A DNA stretch of 64,000 nucleotides from Niastella koreensis GR20-10 (GCF_000246855.1 NC_016609.1:1-64000), one strand, 5' to 3'; positions 34,598 through 45,056 are shown, counted from the first letter of the stretch. Notes: generated by a model not told the origin, from the letters alone. Made by a program: numbers and translations.

Positions 34598-36142
34598 ATG
34601 CGATTGTTTTTGTCATTGTTATTTAGTTTCTGTGTTTTCAGTAGTAATTCCCAGCAGTTGGTATTACCGGGGGATCATCCCGATCCCTCGGTTGTTAAAA
34701 TTGGTAATGAATACTGGAGTGTCGGCACTACTTCCAACTGGTTTCCCGCCTTTCCTTTATACCGTTCCAATGATCTGGTGAACTGGAAACCCGCTGGTCA
34801 TGTGTTTACAAAAATGCCTGCCTGGGCCGACTATTACCTGTGGGCCCCTGAAATTTCCTACGATAATGGCAAAGTGTACCTGTATTATACCGGTCATAAA
34901 AAGGGTGGAAACCTTTGTGTGGCTGCAGCTGTAGCTGATAAACCTGACGGCCCTTATACAGACCTTGGCCCGCTGATGTGCCAGGATGATGGATCAATAG
35001 ATCCATTTCCCATGCGCGATGAGCATGGAAAACTCTACCTGATCTGGAAAGAAGATGGTAACAGTGTTGGCAAACCTACGCCCATCTGGGCTGCAGAAAT
35101 GAAGGAGGATAGAACGGCGTTGGTAGGGGAGAAGCAGGAGCTTTTTCGTGGAGATGCGTCCTGGGAAAAAGGATTGGTAGAAGGCGTTTCTATTATAAAG
35201 CAGAACGATTACTATTATGCGTTTTATGCCGCAGCTGCCTGCTGTGGTAAATCGTGTACTTATGGAACCGGTATTGCCAGGGCTAAAAACCTGTTAGGTC
35301 CCTGGGAAAAATATCCGGGAAATCCGGTAATGTCGGCCAGTGCTGAGTGGAAATGTCCGGGCCACGGAACAACGGTGGAGAAGGATGGCAGGCACTATTT
35401 TCTTTACCATGCTTATAGCACAATCACCGGGGCATATGGCGGAAGACAGGGCCTGTTAAATGAATTTGAATTTACGCCCGATGGCTGGGTACGGTTTTTA
35501 AATGGTAATAACTACGGTAAACTTACAGCTACAGAAAAAATTGAGGAGCATTTTTCCAGTCAAACATTAGCCGACAACTGGCATTGGAGCATTTTTCAAC
35601 ACGTGCAATACAGCATGGCAAACAATACCTTGAAGCTAGCTGCATTGCCTGCACCAGGCGCCTATATTGGCCAGTCTGTTTTAGCTGATAATTATTCTGC
35701 GGAAGTTACCGTACAGAAAGGTTCTACGGCGCAAGCGGGGCTTGCGTTGATAGGGGATGATAAAAACATTTTATATGCGGCGGTTGACAGTAATATGATC
35801 CGGCTGATACAGGTAAAAAAAGGGGAGGTACAGGTGCTTGCTGAAGAAAAGCTTACACATTATTCAGATCTTACCATCAGGGCTCAGGTAAAAAATAATA
35901 CCCAGGTCACGTTTACATATAGTGGAGAGGGTACAACATTTAATTTGCTGAATACCATTGCTGCTGATATTTCATACTTGCCGCCGTGGGACAGGGCCGT
36001 GCGGATTGGATTGGTGTCTAAAGGCCCCATAGAAAAAGCAGCGTTCTTTAAAAACTTTATACTGGTCAATGAACCAACAGGCAATAGGCAATTGACAATA
36101 AACAATAATCTAAAAATTCTGGGAGTTCCGGAAACAAAGTAG
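34598..36142 (+). CDS. GH43 family glycosidase
   Basis: 514 aa from ATG 34598, directly ahead of a signal peptide (MRLFLSLLFSFCVFSSNSQQ); the ATG at 34538 would add a 20-residue leader encoded by the regulatory element. The five-bladed GH43 propeller shows the base Asp29 (DHPDPS), a second Asp in DDGSIDPFP and the acid Glu in LVEGVSI. A beta-sandwich follows from about 330. GH43 enzymes mostly remove arabinose or xylose (arabinan, arabinoxylan). First gene of a set with a second GH43 and GH105/88. Confidence 0.9.
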   Translation: MRLFLSLLFSFCVFSSNSQQLVLPGDHPDPSVVKIGNEYWSVGTTSNWFPAFPLYRSNDLVNWKPAGHVFTKMPAWADYYLWAPEISYDNGKVYLYYTGHKKGGNLCVAAAVADKPDGPYTDLGPLMCQDDGSIDPFPMRDEHGKLYLIWKEDGNSVGKPTPIWAAEMKEDRTALVGEKQELFRGDASWEKGLVEGVSIIKQNDYYYAFYAAAACCGKSCTYGTGIARAKNLLGPWEKYPGNPVMSASAEWKCPGHGTTVEKDGRHYFLYHAYSTITGAYGGRQGLLNEFEFTPDGWVRFLNGNNYGKLTATEKIEEHFSSQTLADNWHWSIFQHVQYSMANNTLKLAALPAPGAYIGQSVLADNYSAEVTVQKGSTAQAGLALIGDDKNILYAAVDSNMIRLIQVKKGEVQVLAEEKLTHYSDLTIRAQVKNNTQVTFTYSGEGTTFNLLNTIAADISYLPPWDRAVRIGLVSKGPIEKAAFFKNFILVNEPTGNRQLTINNNLKILGVPETK

Positions 36143-36203
36143 TTCCGAAATCGTGAAGCCTTGTCAATTGGCTATTGATTAAAGCGACTAATCAAACCAA
36201 TAT

Positions 36204-37715
36204 ATGAAACAGTTAATCATGAATGCCTTGCTGCTTGGCGGTGTTTTGCTGTTGAACGCCTGCCATAGAATAGGATTTCCTGGCGACCCGGTTGGGCCGA
36301 TGGAAGATCTCTCCCACCTGATTGTTGACAGCACCTTTACCAACCCCGTTTTAACAGGAGGCGCCGATCCCTGGGTGGTACAAAAAAACGGCGCCTATTA
36401 CTATACCTACACGCAGGGAAGCAAACTGGTGATCCTGGAAACTAAGAACATGTCGGAACTCGCCTCTGCACGCCGGTACGAAGTGTGGACACCACCCATC
36501 GGTACCGCGTATTCAAAAAATGTGTGGGCGCCCGAACTGCATTACATAAATGGTAAATGGTATTTTTATTTTGCCGCCGACGATGGATCAAATGCCAATC
36601 ACCGCATGTATGTGGTGGAGAATGCTTCACCTACACCGGTAGAAGGTACCTGGGAGTTTAAAGGAAAGGTAGCCGACGCAACCAACCAGTGGGCTATTGA
36701 TGGCACCATCTTAAATTACAACGGGCAGTTGTATATGTTATGGTCGGGCGGCAATGCCGGTGCGGCGCCGCAAAGTATTTATATTGCAAAAATGAGCGAT
36801 CCCTGGACAATCTCCGGCGATAAGGTAATGATATCTACGCCTACCTATGATTGGGAGAAAAAAGGAAACGCCATCAACGAAGGACCGGAAACGCTCATCA
36901 ATGCGCAGGGCCGGGTATTTGTTGTTTATTCGGGCAGCGGTTATTGGGTGGATGGATATTGCCTGGGCATGCTTTCGCTAAAAGAAAACGGCGACCCTTT
37001 GAACGCTGCCGACTGGACAAAAAAAAACACACCCGTTTTCTCCATGAAGGCGGCAAGCGGCGCTTACGGTACCGGACATAATGGCTTCTTTAAATCGCCC
37101 GATGGTACAGAAGACTGGCTCATCTATCACGCAAGAAACCTGCCCAATGGTGGCGATAACAATGGCCGCAATCCACGCATACAAAAGTTCAACTGGAATG
37201 CAGATGGTACGCCCAATTTTGGCGAACCGGTGCCGATCAACCAACCGCTGAAACGCCCGGCAGGGGAAACCGTGCGGTTGATATATCCCAAAGCCAACTG
37301 GTCTGTTGCCGGCTTCAGTTCCGAAGAAACCAACAACAGCCGCCTCGCCATCCGACTGATAGATGATACCCTCTCCACGTACTGGATTACCCGGTATTCA
37401 ACCGATCCCACTGACTATCCCAATCACTGGATCTCGGCAGATATGGGCGACACGAATAAAGTAGATGGATTTATCATTTCGCAAAAATCAGGTGATCGTA
37501 AAATAAAAGAACTCGAAATACAGGTAAGCAATGATAACAGCAGCTGGGAGAGTCTTGGTGTGTTTACCCTTAATAATATCGATCTGTTAAAACAGTATGT
37601 GCCCTTGCCGGCACGTAAACAATGCAGGTATTTTAAACTGGTTCCCGTATCAGGTTATGATACGCAGAAACAACCCGGGTTGGCAGAAGTATGGGCCTTT
37701 CGATTTAAAAATTAA
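36204..37715 (+). CDS. GH43 family lipoprotein with discoidin-like domain
   Basis: 503 aa with a lipoprotein signal (MKQLIMNALLLGGVLLLNAC; Cys20). The GH43 propeller carries GGADPWVV (base), AIDGTIL and NEGPETLI (acid). The last about 150 residues (WISADMGDTNKVDGFIIS, CRYFKLVPVSG) form an F5/8 type C carbohydrate-binding domain. Surface or periplasmic anchoring with a binding module suggests action on the polymer. Its stop codon overlaps the start of the next gene by one base, so translation is coupled. Confidence 0.9.
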   Translation: MKQLIMNALLLGGVLLLNACHRIGFPGDPVGPMEDLSHLIVDSTFTNPVLTGGADPWVVQKNGAYYYTYTQGSKLVILETKNMSELASARRYEVWTPPIGTAYSKNVWAPELHYINGKWYFYFAADDGSNANHRMYVVENASPTPVEGTWEFKGKVADATNQWAIDGTILNYNGQLYMLWSGGNAGAAPQSIYIAKMSDPWTISGDKVMISTPTYDWEKKGNAINEGPETLINAQGRVFVVYSGSGYWVDGYCLGMLSLKENGDPLNAADWTKKNTPVFSMKAASGAYGTGHNGFFKSPDGTEDWLIYHARNLPNGGDNNGRNPRIQKFNWNADGTPNFGEPVPINQPLKRPAGETVRLIYPKANWSVAGFSSEETNNSRLAIRLIDDTLSTYWITRYSTDPTDYPNHWISADMGDTNKVDGFIISQKSGDRKIKELEIQVSNDNSSWESLGVFTLNNIDLLKQYVPLPARKQCRYFKLVPVSGYDTQKQPGLAEVWAFRFKN

Positions 37716-38824
37716 TGCGCATGTATAAACAGGTATTTACATTTTTTTTGTTGTTGTCTTTTCAGTGGTTGGTAGCCCAGGAAAGCAGTCTCACAAAATT
37801 TCCCAAAGGCTATACGCCGCTGGAAGTTGGTAAATTGATAGGCTATCGTTTTATAAATGCCAAACATGCGCTGCATGCAGGTAAATGGATCAGTTACCCG
37901 GAAACATTCTATTGGAATGGCTCGTTGAAGTATGCCGCATTAAGCAACGATAAAAAACTGCTTGATTCCCTGGAACAAAAATTCCAGCCATTGTTCACCA
38001 TAGAAAGCGCCCTGCTGCCCATTAAAAACCATGTGGACCTGAACATGTTTGGCAGCCTGCCGCTGGAGTTGTACCAGGTAACAAGAGATAAAAAGTACCT
38101 GGAGCTGGGACTGCCTTATGCCGATACGCAATGGGAGGTTCCCGAAAACGCTACCCCGGAGCAAAAAGCCTGGGCCGAAAAAGGCTACTCCTGGGAAACA
38201 CGCTTGTGGATCGATGATATGTATATGATTACCATTGTACAAACCCAGGCTTATAAAGCAACCCGCGATATAAAATACCTTGACCGCGCAGCCAGGGAAA
38301 TGGTCATGTACCTGGATGAATTGCAACGGCCCAACGGCCTGTTTTATCATGCCCCCGATGTGCCGTTTTATTGGGGGCGTGGTAATGGCTGGATGGCTGC
38401 AGGCATGACGGAACTGTTGCGCAATCTGCCTGTGAACAATCAATACCGGGCGCGAATTATGCAGGGTTATCAAACGATGATGAAAAGCTTAAAGGAGTTT
38501 CAAACGCCTGCCGGTATGTGGAACCAGTTGATCGACGAAAAAGACGCCTGGGCAGAAACTTCCGGCTCGGCCATGTTTACCTATGCCATGATCACCGGGG
38601 TAAAGAAAAAATGGCTGGATGCAAAAGAATACGCCCCTGTAGCCCGCAAGGCCTGGATGGCAATGGTGCCATATATCGATGACAAAGGCGCTGTTTCGGA
38701 AGTGTGTGTGGGAACCAATAAAAAGAACGACAAACAATATTATTACGACCGGCCGCGCAGCAAAGGCGATTATCACGGGCAGGCGCCATACCTTTGGTGT
38801 GTTGATGCACTGCTTGAAAAGTAA
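37715..38824 (+). CDS. GH88/GH105-type unsaturated glycuronyl hydrolase
   Basis: 369 aa: signal peptide (...FQWLVAQ, about 1-21) and an (alpha/alpha)6 barrel with the motifs WIDDMYMITIVQTQAY and FYWGRGNGWMAAGM found in YteR/YesR-like rhamnogalacturonyl hydrolases. Removes the unsaturated uronic acid that a polysaccharide lyase leaves on pectin fragments. No lyase gene is in this set, so one is expected elsewhere. Coupled to the GH43 lipoprotein gene; a terminator follows. Confidence 0.88.
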   Translation: MRMYKQVFTFFLLLSFQWLVAQESSLTKFPKGYTPLEVGKLIGYRFINAKHALHAGKWISYPETFYWNGSLKYAALSNDKKLLDSLEQKFQPLFTIESALLPIKNHVDLNMFGSLPLELYQVTRDKKYLELGLPYADTQWEVPENATPEQKAWAEKGYSWETRLWIDDMYMITIVQTQAYKATRDIKYLDRAAREMVMYLDELQRPNGLFYHAPDVPFYWGRGNGWMAAGMTELLRNLPVNNQYRARIMQGYQTMMKSLKEFQTPAGMWNQLIDEKDAWAETSGSAMFTYAMITGVKKKWLDAKEYAPVARKAWMAMVPYIDDKGAVSEVCVGTNKKNDKQYYYDRPRSKGDYHGQAPYLWCVDALLEK

Positions 38825-38839
38825 GCGTGATGGCGCATT

Positions 38840-38868
38840 TTGGAATGAATCGACAAGAGTTTGAACAG
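38840..38868 (+). promoter_or_regulatory. 29-bp element shared by the GH43 and SusC upstream regions (copy 2)
   Basis: TTGGAATGAATCGACAAGAG... matches copy 1 (34538) at 24 of 29 positions and ends just where the terminator stem begins. The SusC start codon is about 87 bases further on. Confidence 0.5.
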
Positions 38869-38894
38869 AACATCCGCAGGATGTTCTTTTTTTT
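38868..38894 (+). terminator. Terminator between the hydrolase and SusC genes
   Basis: 8-bp stem GAACATCC / GGATGTTC, loop GCA, followed by nine Ts. It separates the hydrolase transcript from susC/susD. Confidence 0.85.
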
Positions 38895-38954
38895 TACAGT
38901 GAAGAAATTGTAAGCCTTCAAACGATTGTATTCAAACCAAAACGATTGACCATT

Positions 38955-41900
38955 ATGGAAAAACATTTTAAAACAATGAGGCGGGCCAATGCCTGGTTAT
39001 TGTTGCTGATGCTGTTCTCATTTTGCGCTTACGCGCAGGGTCCTGTAACGGGAAAGGTTACCGACTCACTGGGTAACGGATTGCCCGATGTTACAGTAGC
39101 TGTTAAGGGAACAAGCACAAGTGTAAAGACCGACGCAAAAGGCGCTTTCAGCGTAATGATGGGCAACGGCGCCATTTTAAAGATCTCCCATGTAAGTTTT
39201 GTTAGCCGCGAAGTGGCAGTAAATGGAAACAAGTCAGTATTCATTATCTTACAACCCGCTGCTACCGGTTTAGATGATGTGGTGGTGGTTGGTTATGGCA
39301 CCATGAAGAAGAAAGACCTTACCGGTTCCATTATCCAGGTGCGTCCTGATAATATCGCCAACGAAAATCCCAAAACGGTTCAGGATATCTTACGCGGTAC
39401 GCCCGGTTTGCGGGTTGGTTATGATCCTTCTGCCAAGGGCGGAGGTAACCTCGAGATCCGTGGCCGTCGCTCTGTGTATGATGATGGCGGGCACAACAAC
39501 CCGTTGATCGTGCTGGACGGAATGATCTTTTATGGCGAGCTTTCTGAGATCAACCCTGATGATATTGAACAGATCGACATCCTGAAAGATGCCTCGGCCG
39601 CTGCTGTGTATGGCGCAAAAGCCGCCAGTGGTGTGATCCTCATTGCTACTAAAAAAGGTAAGCCTGGCAAGCCTGTTATTAATATGACCATGAACTACGG
39701 TGCTACCACCGTAGCTGATTACCGCAAAAGATTCACGCCCGAAGCTTATTTACAACACCGCCAGGACTGGTATACAAAAAACACCTATGGCGTGAATCCG
39801 CAAACCGGTGCTTACGAGGCCTATCAAACAGGCACCTTTGCCAGCAAGCCCGGCTATTTTAAGAAAGCAGATCAATTTCCGGACAATGTTACGCTGGACC
39901 AATGGCGGGGTTACACCGTTAACCAGGCAAACGAAAGTGATCAAAGCATCTGGGCAAAACGGTTAGGCTTTACCGGCAATGCCTTGCAGAATTTGCTGGA
40001 TGGCAAAACGGTAAACTGGGCCGATCATACTTTCAGAACAGGTATTAATACCGACTTCAATGCCAGCGTAAGTGGGGCAGGTGACAGGGTTAATTACTAT
40101 TTGTCAATGGGCTATTTGAAAAACCAGGGTGCAGTAAGAAGCGACAATTACCGGGCTGTACGCTCCAACCTGAAAGTAGATGCAAAAGTAAACAAATGGT
40201 TGGATCTGGGGGCTAACGTGAATTTTCAAGACCGCTCTGATGGCAATGTGGATATAGATATGGACCAGCAAATGCGGAATAGTCCGTATGCAGATTATGG
40301 GGATGCGAGCGGTAACCCGGTACAATATCCGCTGAGCTCGGAGTACAGCCAGCGAGGTTATAATTATGATTTTCAGCGGCAATACCTGGATCTTGAAAAA
40401 GGGTATACGGTGCTGAATACGATTGTGAACGGTAAAGTAAAGCTGCCATTCAATATTACTTACTCTTTCAATGCTTCTCCCCGTTATCAGTTCTTCTACG
40501 ACCGTTATTTTATGTCGGCAGAACTGCCAGGCTCCGATCCTAAAACCCGGGGCGCCAACCGCGAGCAATCCAAACGCTTCGACTGGTCTCTTAACAACAC
40601 CATTACATGGGACCAGCGTTTTGGTAAAGCCCATCACATAATGGTTACCCTGGTACAGGAAGCAGAAGACCGCAAGTACTGGCAGGACCGCATCGAGGCC
40701 CGGAATATCCTGCCTTCAGATGCATTAGGGTTTCATAATACCAAGAATGGTAGTAAGGAAAACAGCACTTACTTAACCAACGATGCGCACCAGTCGGCAG
40801 ATGCTTTGCTGGGACGCCTGTTTTATTCTTACGACAACCGCTACATGCTCACCACCTCTATCCGTAGAGATGGCTACTCTGCATTCGGAACATCCAATCC
40901 TTATGCAGTGTTTCCTTCGCTGGCACTGGCCTGGACGTTTACCAACGAAAAGTTTTTCAAATGGAACGATGTGATGTCAAATGGTAAACTGCGTGTTTCC
41001 TACGGAAAAAATGGTAACCGCTCGTTGAACGATCCGTATGTGGCGTTGTCGAACCTGTCAGAAGGCGCGGGTAAAATGCAGGGATATCTGAACTCTGCCG
41101 GACAATTGCTTTTATACCGGTATTTATATGCCGACCGGTTAGCCAATCCTAACCTGCAATGGGAGAAAACCACTGCCTGGAACGTAGGATTCGATTTTGG
41201 TTTCCTCAACAATCGCATCAACGGATCGATAGAGTATTATACCATGCAAACGCACGATATGATCATGCGGCAGCTGCTGCCGAGTTTTACCGGCTTTGCT
41301 TCTATTACAACCAACCTGGGGCAGGTTAACAACAACGGGATGGAATTAGCCCTGAATACGGTGAACATCCGTAATGCAAAATTTCAATGGAACACCACGT
41401 TCGGATTATCGTACAATAGAAACCGCATAGTGCATTTGTATTACGACCGTACAGATGTTGTGGATGCAAACGGGAATGTAATAGGTTCAAAGGAAAAAGA
41501 TGATATCACCAACAAGTGGTTTATTGGAAAATCCATCGGAGCTATCTGGGACTACCGGGTTACCGGCATCTGGCAGGCTAACGAGGTGAAGGAAGCGGCA
41601 GAATATGGCCAGTCGCCCGGCGATCCAAAAGTAGCCAACAACTATACGGCCGATGATGTGAAAAATGCCAATGGTACTGTTACCCATGTTTATAACGATA
41701 AAGACAAGGAATTTTTAGGAGAAACCTCACCGCCCTGGCATTGGTCGTTACGCAATGAATTTGTATTATTTAACGATCTCAGTGTTTCATTCAACATCTA
41801 CTCTTACCTGGGGTATAAAGGGTTGTTCGACGACTATTTAAATACAGATGATGTGGGTGGACGCATGACTTACGCTTTACAGGATGTGCCCGCAAAAGAA

Positions 41901-42197
41901 TACTGGACGCCTGAACATCCCACCAGCAAATATGGGCGCATTGAAGCCAAAGGCCCTACCGGCGCCTCCGGTGCGCAAATGTTGTATAACCGTTCCTTTG
42001 TTCGCCTCGACAACTTTTCAGTTGGTTACACCCTGCCCAAAAAATGGACTTCCAAACTGACATTGAACCGCGTGAAAGTATATGGCACTATGCGTAATGT
42101 ACGTGCCTGGTGGTCGAAAGACTGGAAATACGGTGATGCCGAAACATGGGATTGGGCATCGCGGGTGTATAACCTGGGTGTGAACTTAATTTTCTAA
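38955..42197 (+). CDS. SusC/RagA TonB-dependent glycan transporter
   Basis: 1080 aa from ATG 38955 (an ATG at 38946 adds three residues). Signal peptide (...FSFCAYAQ), a carboxypeptidase D-like domain (GKVTDSLGNGLPDVTVAVKG), the plug with the LDDVVVVGYGTMKKKDLTGS motif shared by SusC proteins, then a 22-stranded barrel (NLRLxxRSDNY... patterns). Imports oligosaccharides across the outer membrane with the SusD lid encoded 18 bases downstream. Substrate probably the glycan attacked by the GH43/GH105 set. Confidence 0.95.
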   Translation: MEKHFKTMRRANAWLLLLMLFSFCAYAQGPVTGKVTDSLGNGLPDVTVAVKGTSTSVKTDAKGAFSVMMGNGAILKISHVSFVSREVAVNGNKSVFIILQPAATGLDDVVVVGYGTMKKKDLTGSIIQVRPDNIANENPKTVQDILRGTPGLRVGYDPSAKGGGNLEIRGRRSVYDDGGHNNPLIVLDGMIFYGELSEINPDDIEQIDILKDASAAAVYGAKAASGVILIATKKGKPGKPVINMTMNYGATTVADYRKRFTPEAYLQHRQDWYTKNTYGVNPQTGAYEAYQTGTFASKPGYFKKADQFPDNVTLDQWRGYTVNQANESDQSIWAKRLGFTGNALQNLLDGKTVNWADHTFRTGINTDFNASVSGAGDRVNYYLSMGYLKNQGAVRSDNYRAVRSNLKVDAKVNKWLDLGANVNFQDRSDGNVDIDMDQQMRNSPYADYGDASGNPVQYPLSSEYSQRGYNYDFQRQYLDLEKGYTVLNTIVNGKVKLPFNITYSFNASPRYQFFYDRYFMSAELPGSDPKTRGANREQSKRFDWSLNNTITWDQRFGKAHHIMVTLVQEAEDRKYWQDRIEARNILPSDALGFHNTKNGSKENSTYLTNDAHQSADALLGRLFYSYDNRYMLTTSIRRDGYSAFGTSNPYAVFPSLALAWTFTNEKFFKWNDVMSNGKLRVSYGKNGNRSLNDPYVALSNLSEGAGKMQGYLNSAGQLLLYRYLYADRLANPNLQWEKTTAWNVGFDFGFLNNRINGSIEYYTMQTHDMIMRQLLPSFTGFASITTNLGQVNNNGMELALNTVNIRNAKFQWNTTFGLSYNRNRIVHLYYDRTDVVDANGNVIGSKEKDDITNKWFIGKSIGAIWDYRVTGIWQANEVKEAAEYGQSPGDPKVANNYTADDVKNANGTVTHVYNDKDKEFLGETSPPWHWSLRNEFVLFNDLSVSFNIYSYLGYKGLFDDYLNTDDVGGRMTYALQDVPAKEYWTPEHPTSKYGRIEAKGPTGASGAQMLYNRSFVRLDNFSVGYTLPKKWTSKLTLNRVKVYGTMRNVRAWWSKDWKYGDAETWDWASRVYNLGVNLIF

Positions 42198-42215
42198 TCT
42201 ATTAGCGGGAAAAAT

Positions 42216-44228
42216 ATGCAACCAAAATATAAAAGACTGAATAGTGTAATTAGTTGCTTCGCTTTATTTTTTGTTGGAATAGTATGTATAAGCAGTTGTT
42301 CCAAGAAGTTTTTAAAACCTGATCCACTGTCGTTTTATGAACCTACGGAAACGTTCAGTACCGAAGCAGGGCTGATGTCGGCTATGGCATTATGCGACCG
42401 TCACCTGAAAGCATACTGGGCCACCGATCATACCGAAATGCTTACGCTGGGAACGGAATACATTTTTTCTGAACTGATGGTTGCCAGCGCCACCGATAAA
42501 CGAAGCCTATTGTGCGATGTAGCCAATATGCTTACCCCAACCAGTGAAACGGTTTATCAGAACCTCGACAGAACAAACAGCATCTGGTACCTGTGGGAGG
42601 AAACCTATAAGGGCATTATGTATGCCAACAACATTATACAGTTTGTTGATAAAGTAGAAACACTTGACCAGGCTACTAAAAATATGTATAAAGGCCGGGC
42701 TTATTTTCATCGCGCTTTCCGGTATATGGCCCTGGTATTTGAATATGGCGATATCCCATTGGTGACAAAGATCCTGGAAGTGCCAAAGCAAAACTACCGG
42801 AGTACAAAGCGGGATGCTGTCCTGCAAATGATCACAAAGGATATGGAGTTAGCGGTACAGTGGGTACCCGAACAAAAAGATATGTCGGCTATAGGAATGG
42901 TAAATAAGGGCGCGTGCCGTATGTTGCTGGCCAAATGTTACCTGGCGATAGGGGAATATGCTAAAGCAAAAGAGCAAACAGATATCCTGATCAACCAGTC
43001 GGGTTATTCACTGATGCAAAATAACTTTGGCACCTTCAACGATGGCGGCGAGCCACTAACCTGGCCAATTACGCGCAATGTGATCTGGGACCTGCACCGG
43101 CCTGAAAATAAACTCATCGCTGCCAACCGCGAGGTTATTATGGGCATGCCAAACAGGGGTTCCGATGCGGAGTCGTTTATTCAAATGCTCACCATGCGCA
43201 TCCTGTATCCATTTGTTTTTGACACCCGCATTCAAACAAAAGATGGGAAGCAGGCCTTGCTGAACATAAGACGCAACGACCCTAATTATAATTCCAGGTA
43301 TGATTATATGCGGGCGTTCGGCCGTGGTATTGCCACCTTCCGGCCTACGAATTTTTCTACCAACGCACTATGGAGTGTAAATGGTGTTATGGATGCAGAC
43401 GATTTGCGGCATAGTTCAACGGTAGGCAACTGGATCCGCATGGAAGATTACAAGGTTAACAACAAGGCTTCTTCAGAATTCGGCAAACCGGTCACCCTGT
43501 TCAATCCCAATAATGGCGCCCTGCTGTGCAGCGATACCATTCGCCGCTGGTTCGATGTGCCGCATTATAAGCTCTTCCTGGATGATCCCGTAAATGAAGC
43601 CAATATTTCAGGTTCCGATGGCCTCAGGGGTGCTACCAATGGCGGTATTGCAGACTGGTATCTCTACCGGTTGGCGGAAACCTATCTGTTGCGGGCTGAA
43701 GCAAAATATTATCTGGACCCGAATGATGTAACTATTAAAGACGATCTGAATGCCGTGCGGCAAAGAGCCAAATGCACCCAGTTATACCAGGGAACTGTTA
43801 CTATCGGCGATATTATGAACGAGCGTGCCCGGGAATTGTACTGGGAAGAATGGCGGAATGTAGAATTGAAACGCGTATCGCTGTGTTTGGCCCGGAGCGG
43901 CAAACCAGATGAATGGGGTAATGTATATAATCTGAATGATTTTGATAAACAGGCTGGCACCGGCCCTTCCGGTGGAAGCTACTGGTATCAACGAATTAAT
44001 CATTACAGCCTGTATAATAAAGGCCCTGTCCAGATCAATTCAACAGGTAATAGCAGTCCCAACTATACTATGGATAAAAAGAATATGTACTGGCCCATTC
44101 CATATGCAGCCATTACTGCCAATAACAAAGGACAATTAAGTCAGAATTTTGGGTATGATGGGTATGATGCCGGCGCTCCTAAGTGGGATAACTGGGAAGA
44201 TGCCGTTGCCGATGAAAGTAAAAACTAG
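42216..44228 (+). CDS. SusD/RagB glycan-binding lipoprotein
   Basis: 670 aa with a lipoprotein signal (IVCISSCSKK, Cys about 29) and the TPR-rich SusD fold: the KGRAYFHRAFRYMALVFEYGDIPL segment and the C-terminal LAETYLLRAEAKYY...INxxRxRA pattern. Longer than the usual about 500-600 aa. It binds glycan at the surface and caps the SusC barrel. Ends the operon. Confidence 0.94.
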   Translation: MQPKYKRLNSVISCFALFFVGIVCISSCSKKFLKPDPLSFYEPTETFSTEAGLMSAMALCDRHLKAYWATDHTEMLTLGTEYIFSELMVASATDKRSLLCDVANMLTPTSETVYQNLDRTNSIWYLWEETYKGIMYANNIIQFVDKVETLDQATKNMYKGRAYFHRAFRYMALVFEYGDIPLVTKILEVPKQNYRSTKRDAVLQMITKDMELAVQWVPEQKDMSAIGMVNKGACRMLLAKCYLAIGEYAKAKEQTDILINQSGYSLMQNNFGTFNDGGEPLTWPITRNVIWDLHRPENKLIAANREVIMGMPNRGSDAESFIQMLTMRILYPFVFDTRIQTKDGKQALLNIRRNDPNYNSRYDYMRAFGRGIATFRPTNFSTNALWSVNGVMDADDLRHSSTVGNWIRMEDYKVNNKASSEFGKPVTLFNPNNGALLCSDTIRRWFDVPHYKLFLDDPVNEANISGSDGLRGATNGGIADWYLYRLAETYLLRAEAKYYLDPNDVTIKDDLNAVRQRAKCTQLYQGTVTIGDIMNERARELYWEEWRNVELKRVSLCLARSGKPDEWGNVYNLNDFDKQAGTGPSGGSYWYQRINHYSLYNKGPVQINSTGNSSPNYTMDKKNMYWPIPYAAITANNKGQLSQNFGYDGYDAGAPKWDNWEDAVADESKN

Positions 44229-44258
44229 CTGCCCCTCATGGGGTGGAGAAACAAGAAG

Positions 44259-44290
44259 AGCCCTCCCGATTCATCGGGAGGGCTTTTTTT
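44259..44290 (+). terminator. Terminator of the susC/susD operon
   Basis: Perfect 11-bp stem AGCCCTCCCGA / TCGGGAGGGCT, loop TTCA, then TTTTTT. It abuts the convergent aminopeptidase gene. Confidence 0.92.
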
Positions 44291-44291
44291 A

Positions 44292-45056
44292 TTAGTTCCA
44301 GACACCGTTCATTTCCGTCAGTATAATAGGTTTATCTTCCGTTACTACAATCGTATGTTCATGTTGCGCCATAAAGCCTCCTTTATTGCCAACCATCGTC
44401 CAGCCATCGGGGAGGGTTTCAGCAAAAGTGGAGGTGGTTGAAATAAATGTTTCAATGGCAACAACCCCATTCTTCTTAAATCTTGACAGGTTGTGCGGGT
44501 CTTTGAAATTGGCTATTTCGCTGGGTTCTTCGTGAAGGCTTCTGCCCACACCATGTCCGGTTAAGTTTTTAATTACTTTAAAACCCCGCTTCTTCGCCTC
44601 CGTTTCAATCAATTCACCAATATCTGAAATGCGAACACCGCCTTTAATGTTATAGATCGCTTTATGCAGGATGGCTTTTGAAGCATCAACGAGTTGCTGA
44701 TGATGGTTAAGGTCTTCCCCCAATACAAACGAGTTGCCATTGTCTGACCAAAAGCCGTTCAGCTCGGCTGAAACATCAATATTAATCAGATCGCCTTCTT
44801 TCAGTATTCTTTTGTCTGACGGAACCCCGTGACAAAATTCATTGTTCACACTTATACAGGTCCAGCCCGGGAAACCATACGTAGCATAAGGCGCAGATCT
44901 TGCCCCAAAATCCCTGAGGATCTTTGCACCATAGTTGTCTAATTGTTTTGTTGTCATCCCCGGTTGAGCATAGTCCCGCATTTCCTTCAGGGTGTGGGCA
45001 ACGGCCTCACTTACCTTTTTCATCCCGGCCAGCTCAGATTCTTTTGTTATAGACAT
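44292..45056 (-). CDS. map: Type I methionine aminopeptidase
   Basis: 254 aa from ATG 45056 (an open frame runs back to 45161 without family similarity). Removes N-terminal Met from new proteins. The metal ligand positions are visible: NIDVSAELNGFWSDNG (two Asp), GHGVGRSLHEEP (His), FISTT (Glu nearby) and QHEHTIVV (Glu). Typical length about 250-260. It is not beside secY as in classical operons, so it may be a second copy. Confidence 0.92.
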   Translation of the reverse strand: MSITKESELAGMKKVSEAVAHTLKEMRDYAQPGMTTKQLDNYGAKILRDFGARSAPYATYGFPGWTCISVNNEFCHGVPSDKRILKEGDLINIDVSAELNGFWSDNGNSFVLGEDLNHHQQLVDASKAILHKAIYNIKGGVRISDIGELIETEAKKRGFKVIKNLTGHGVGRSLHEEPSEIANFKDPHNLSRFKKNGVVAIETFISTTSTFAETLPDGWTMVGNKGGFMAQHEHTIVVTEDKPIILTEMNGVWN

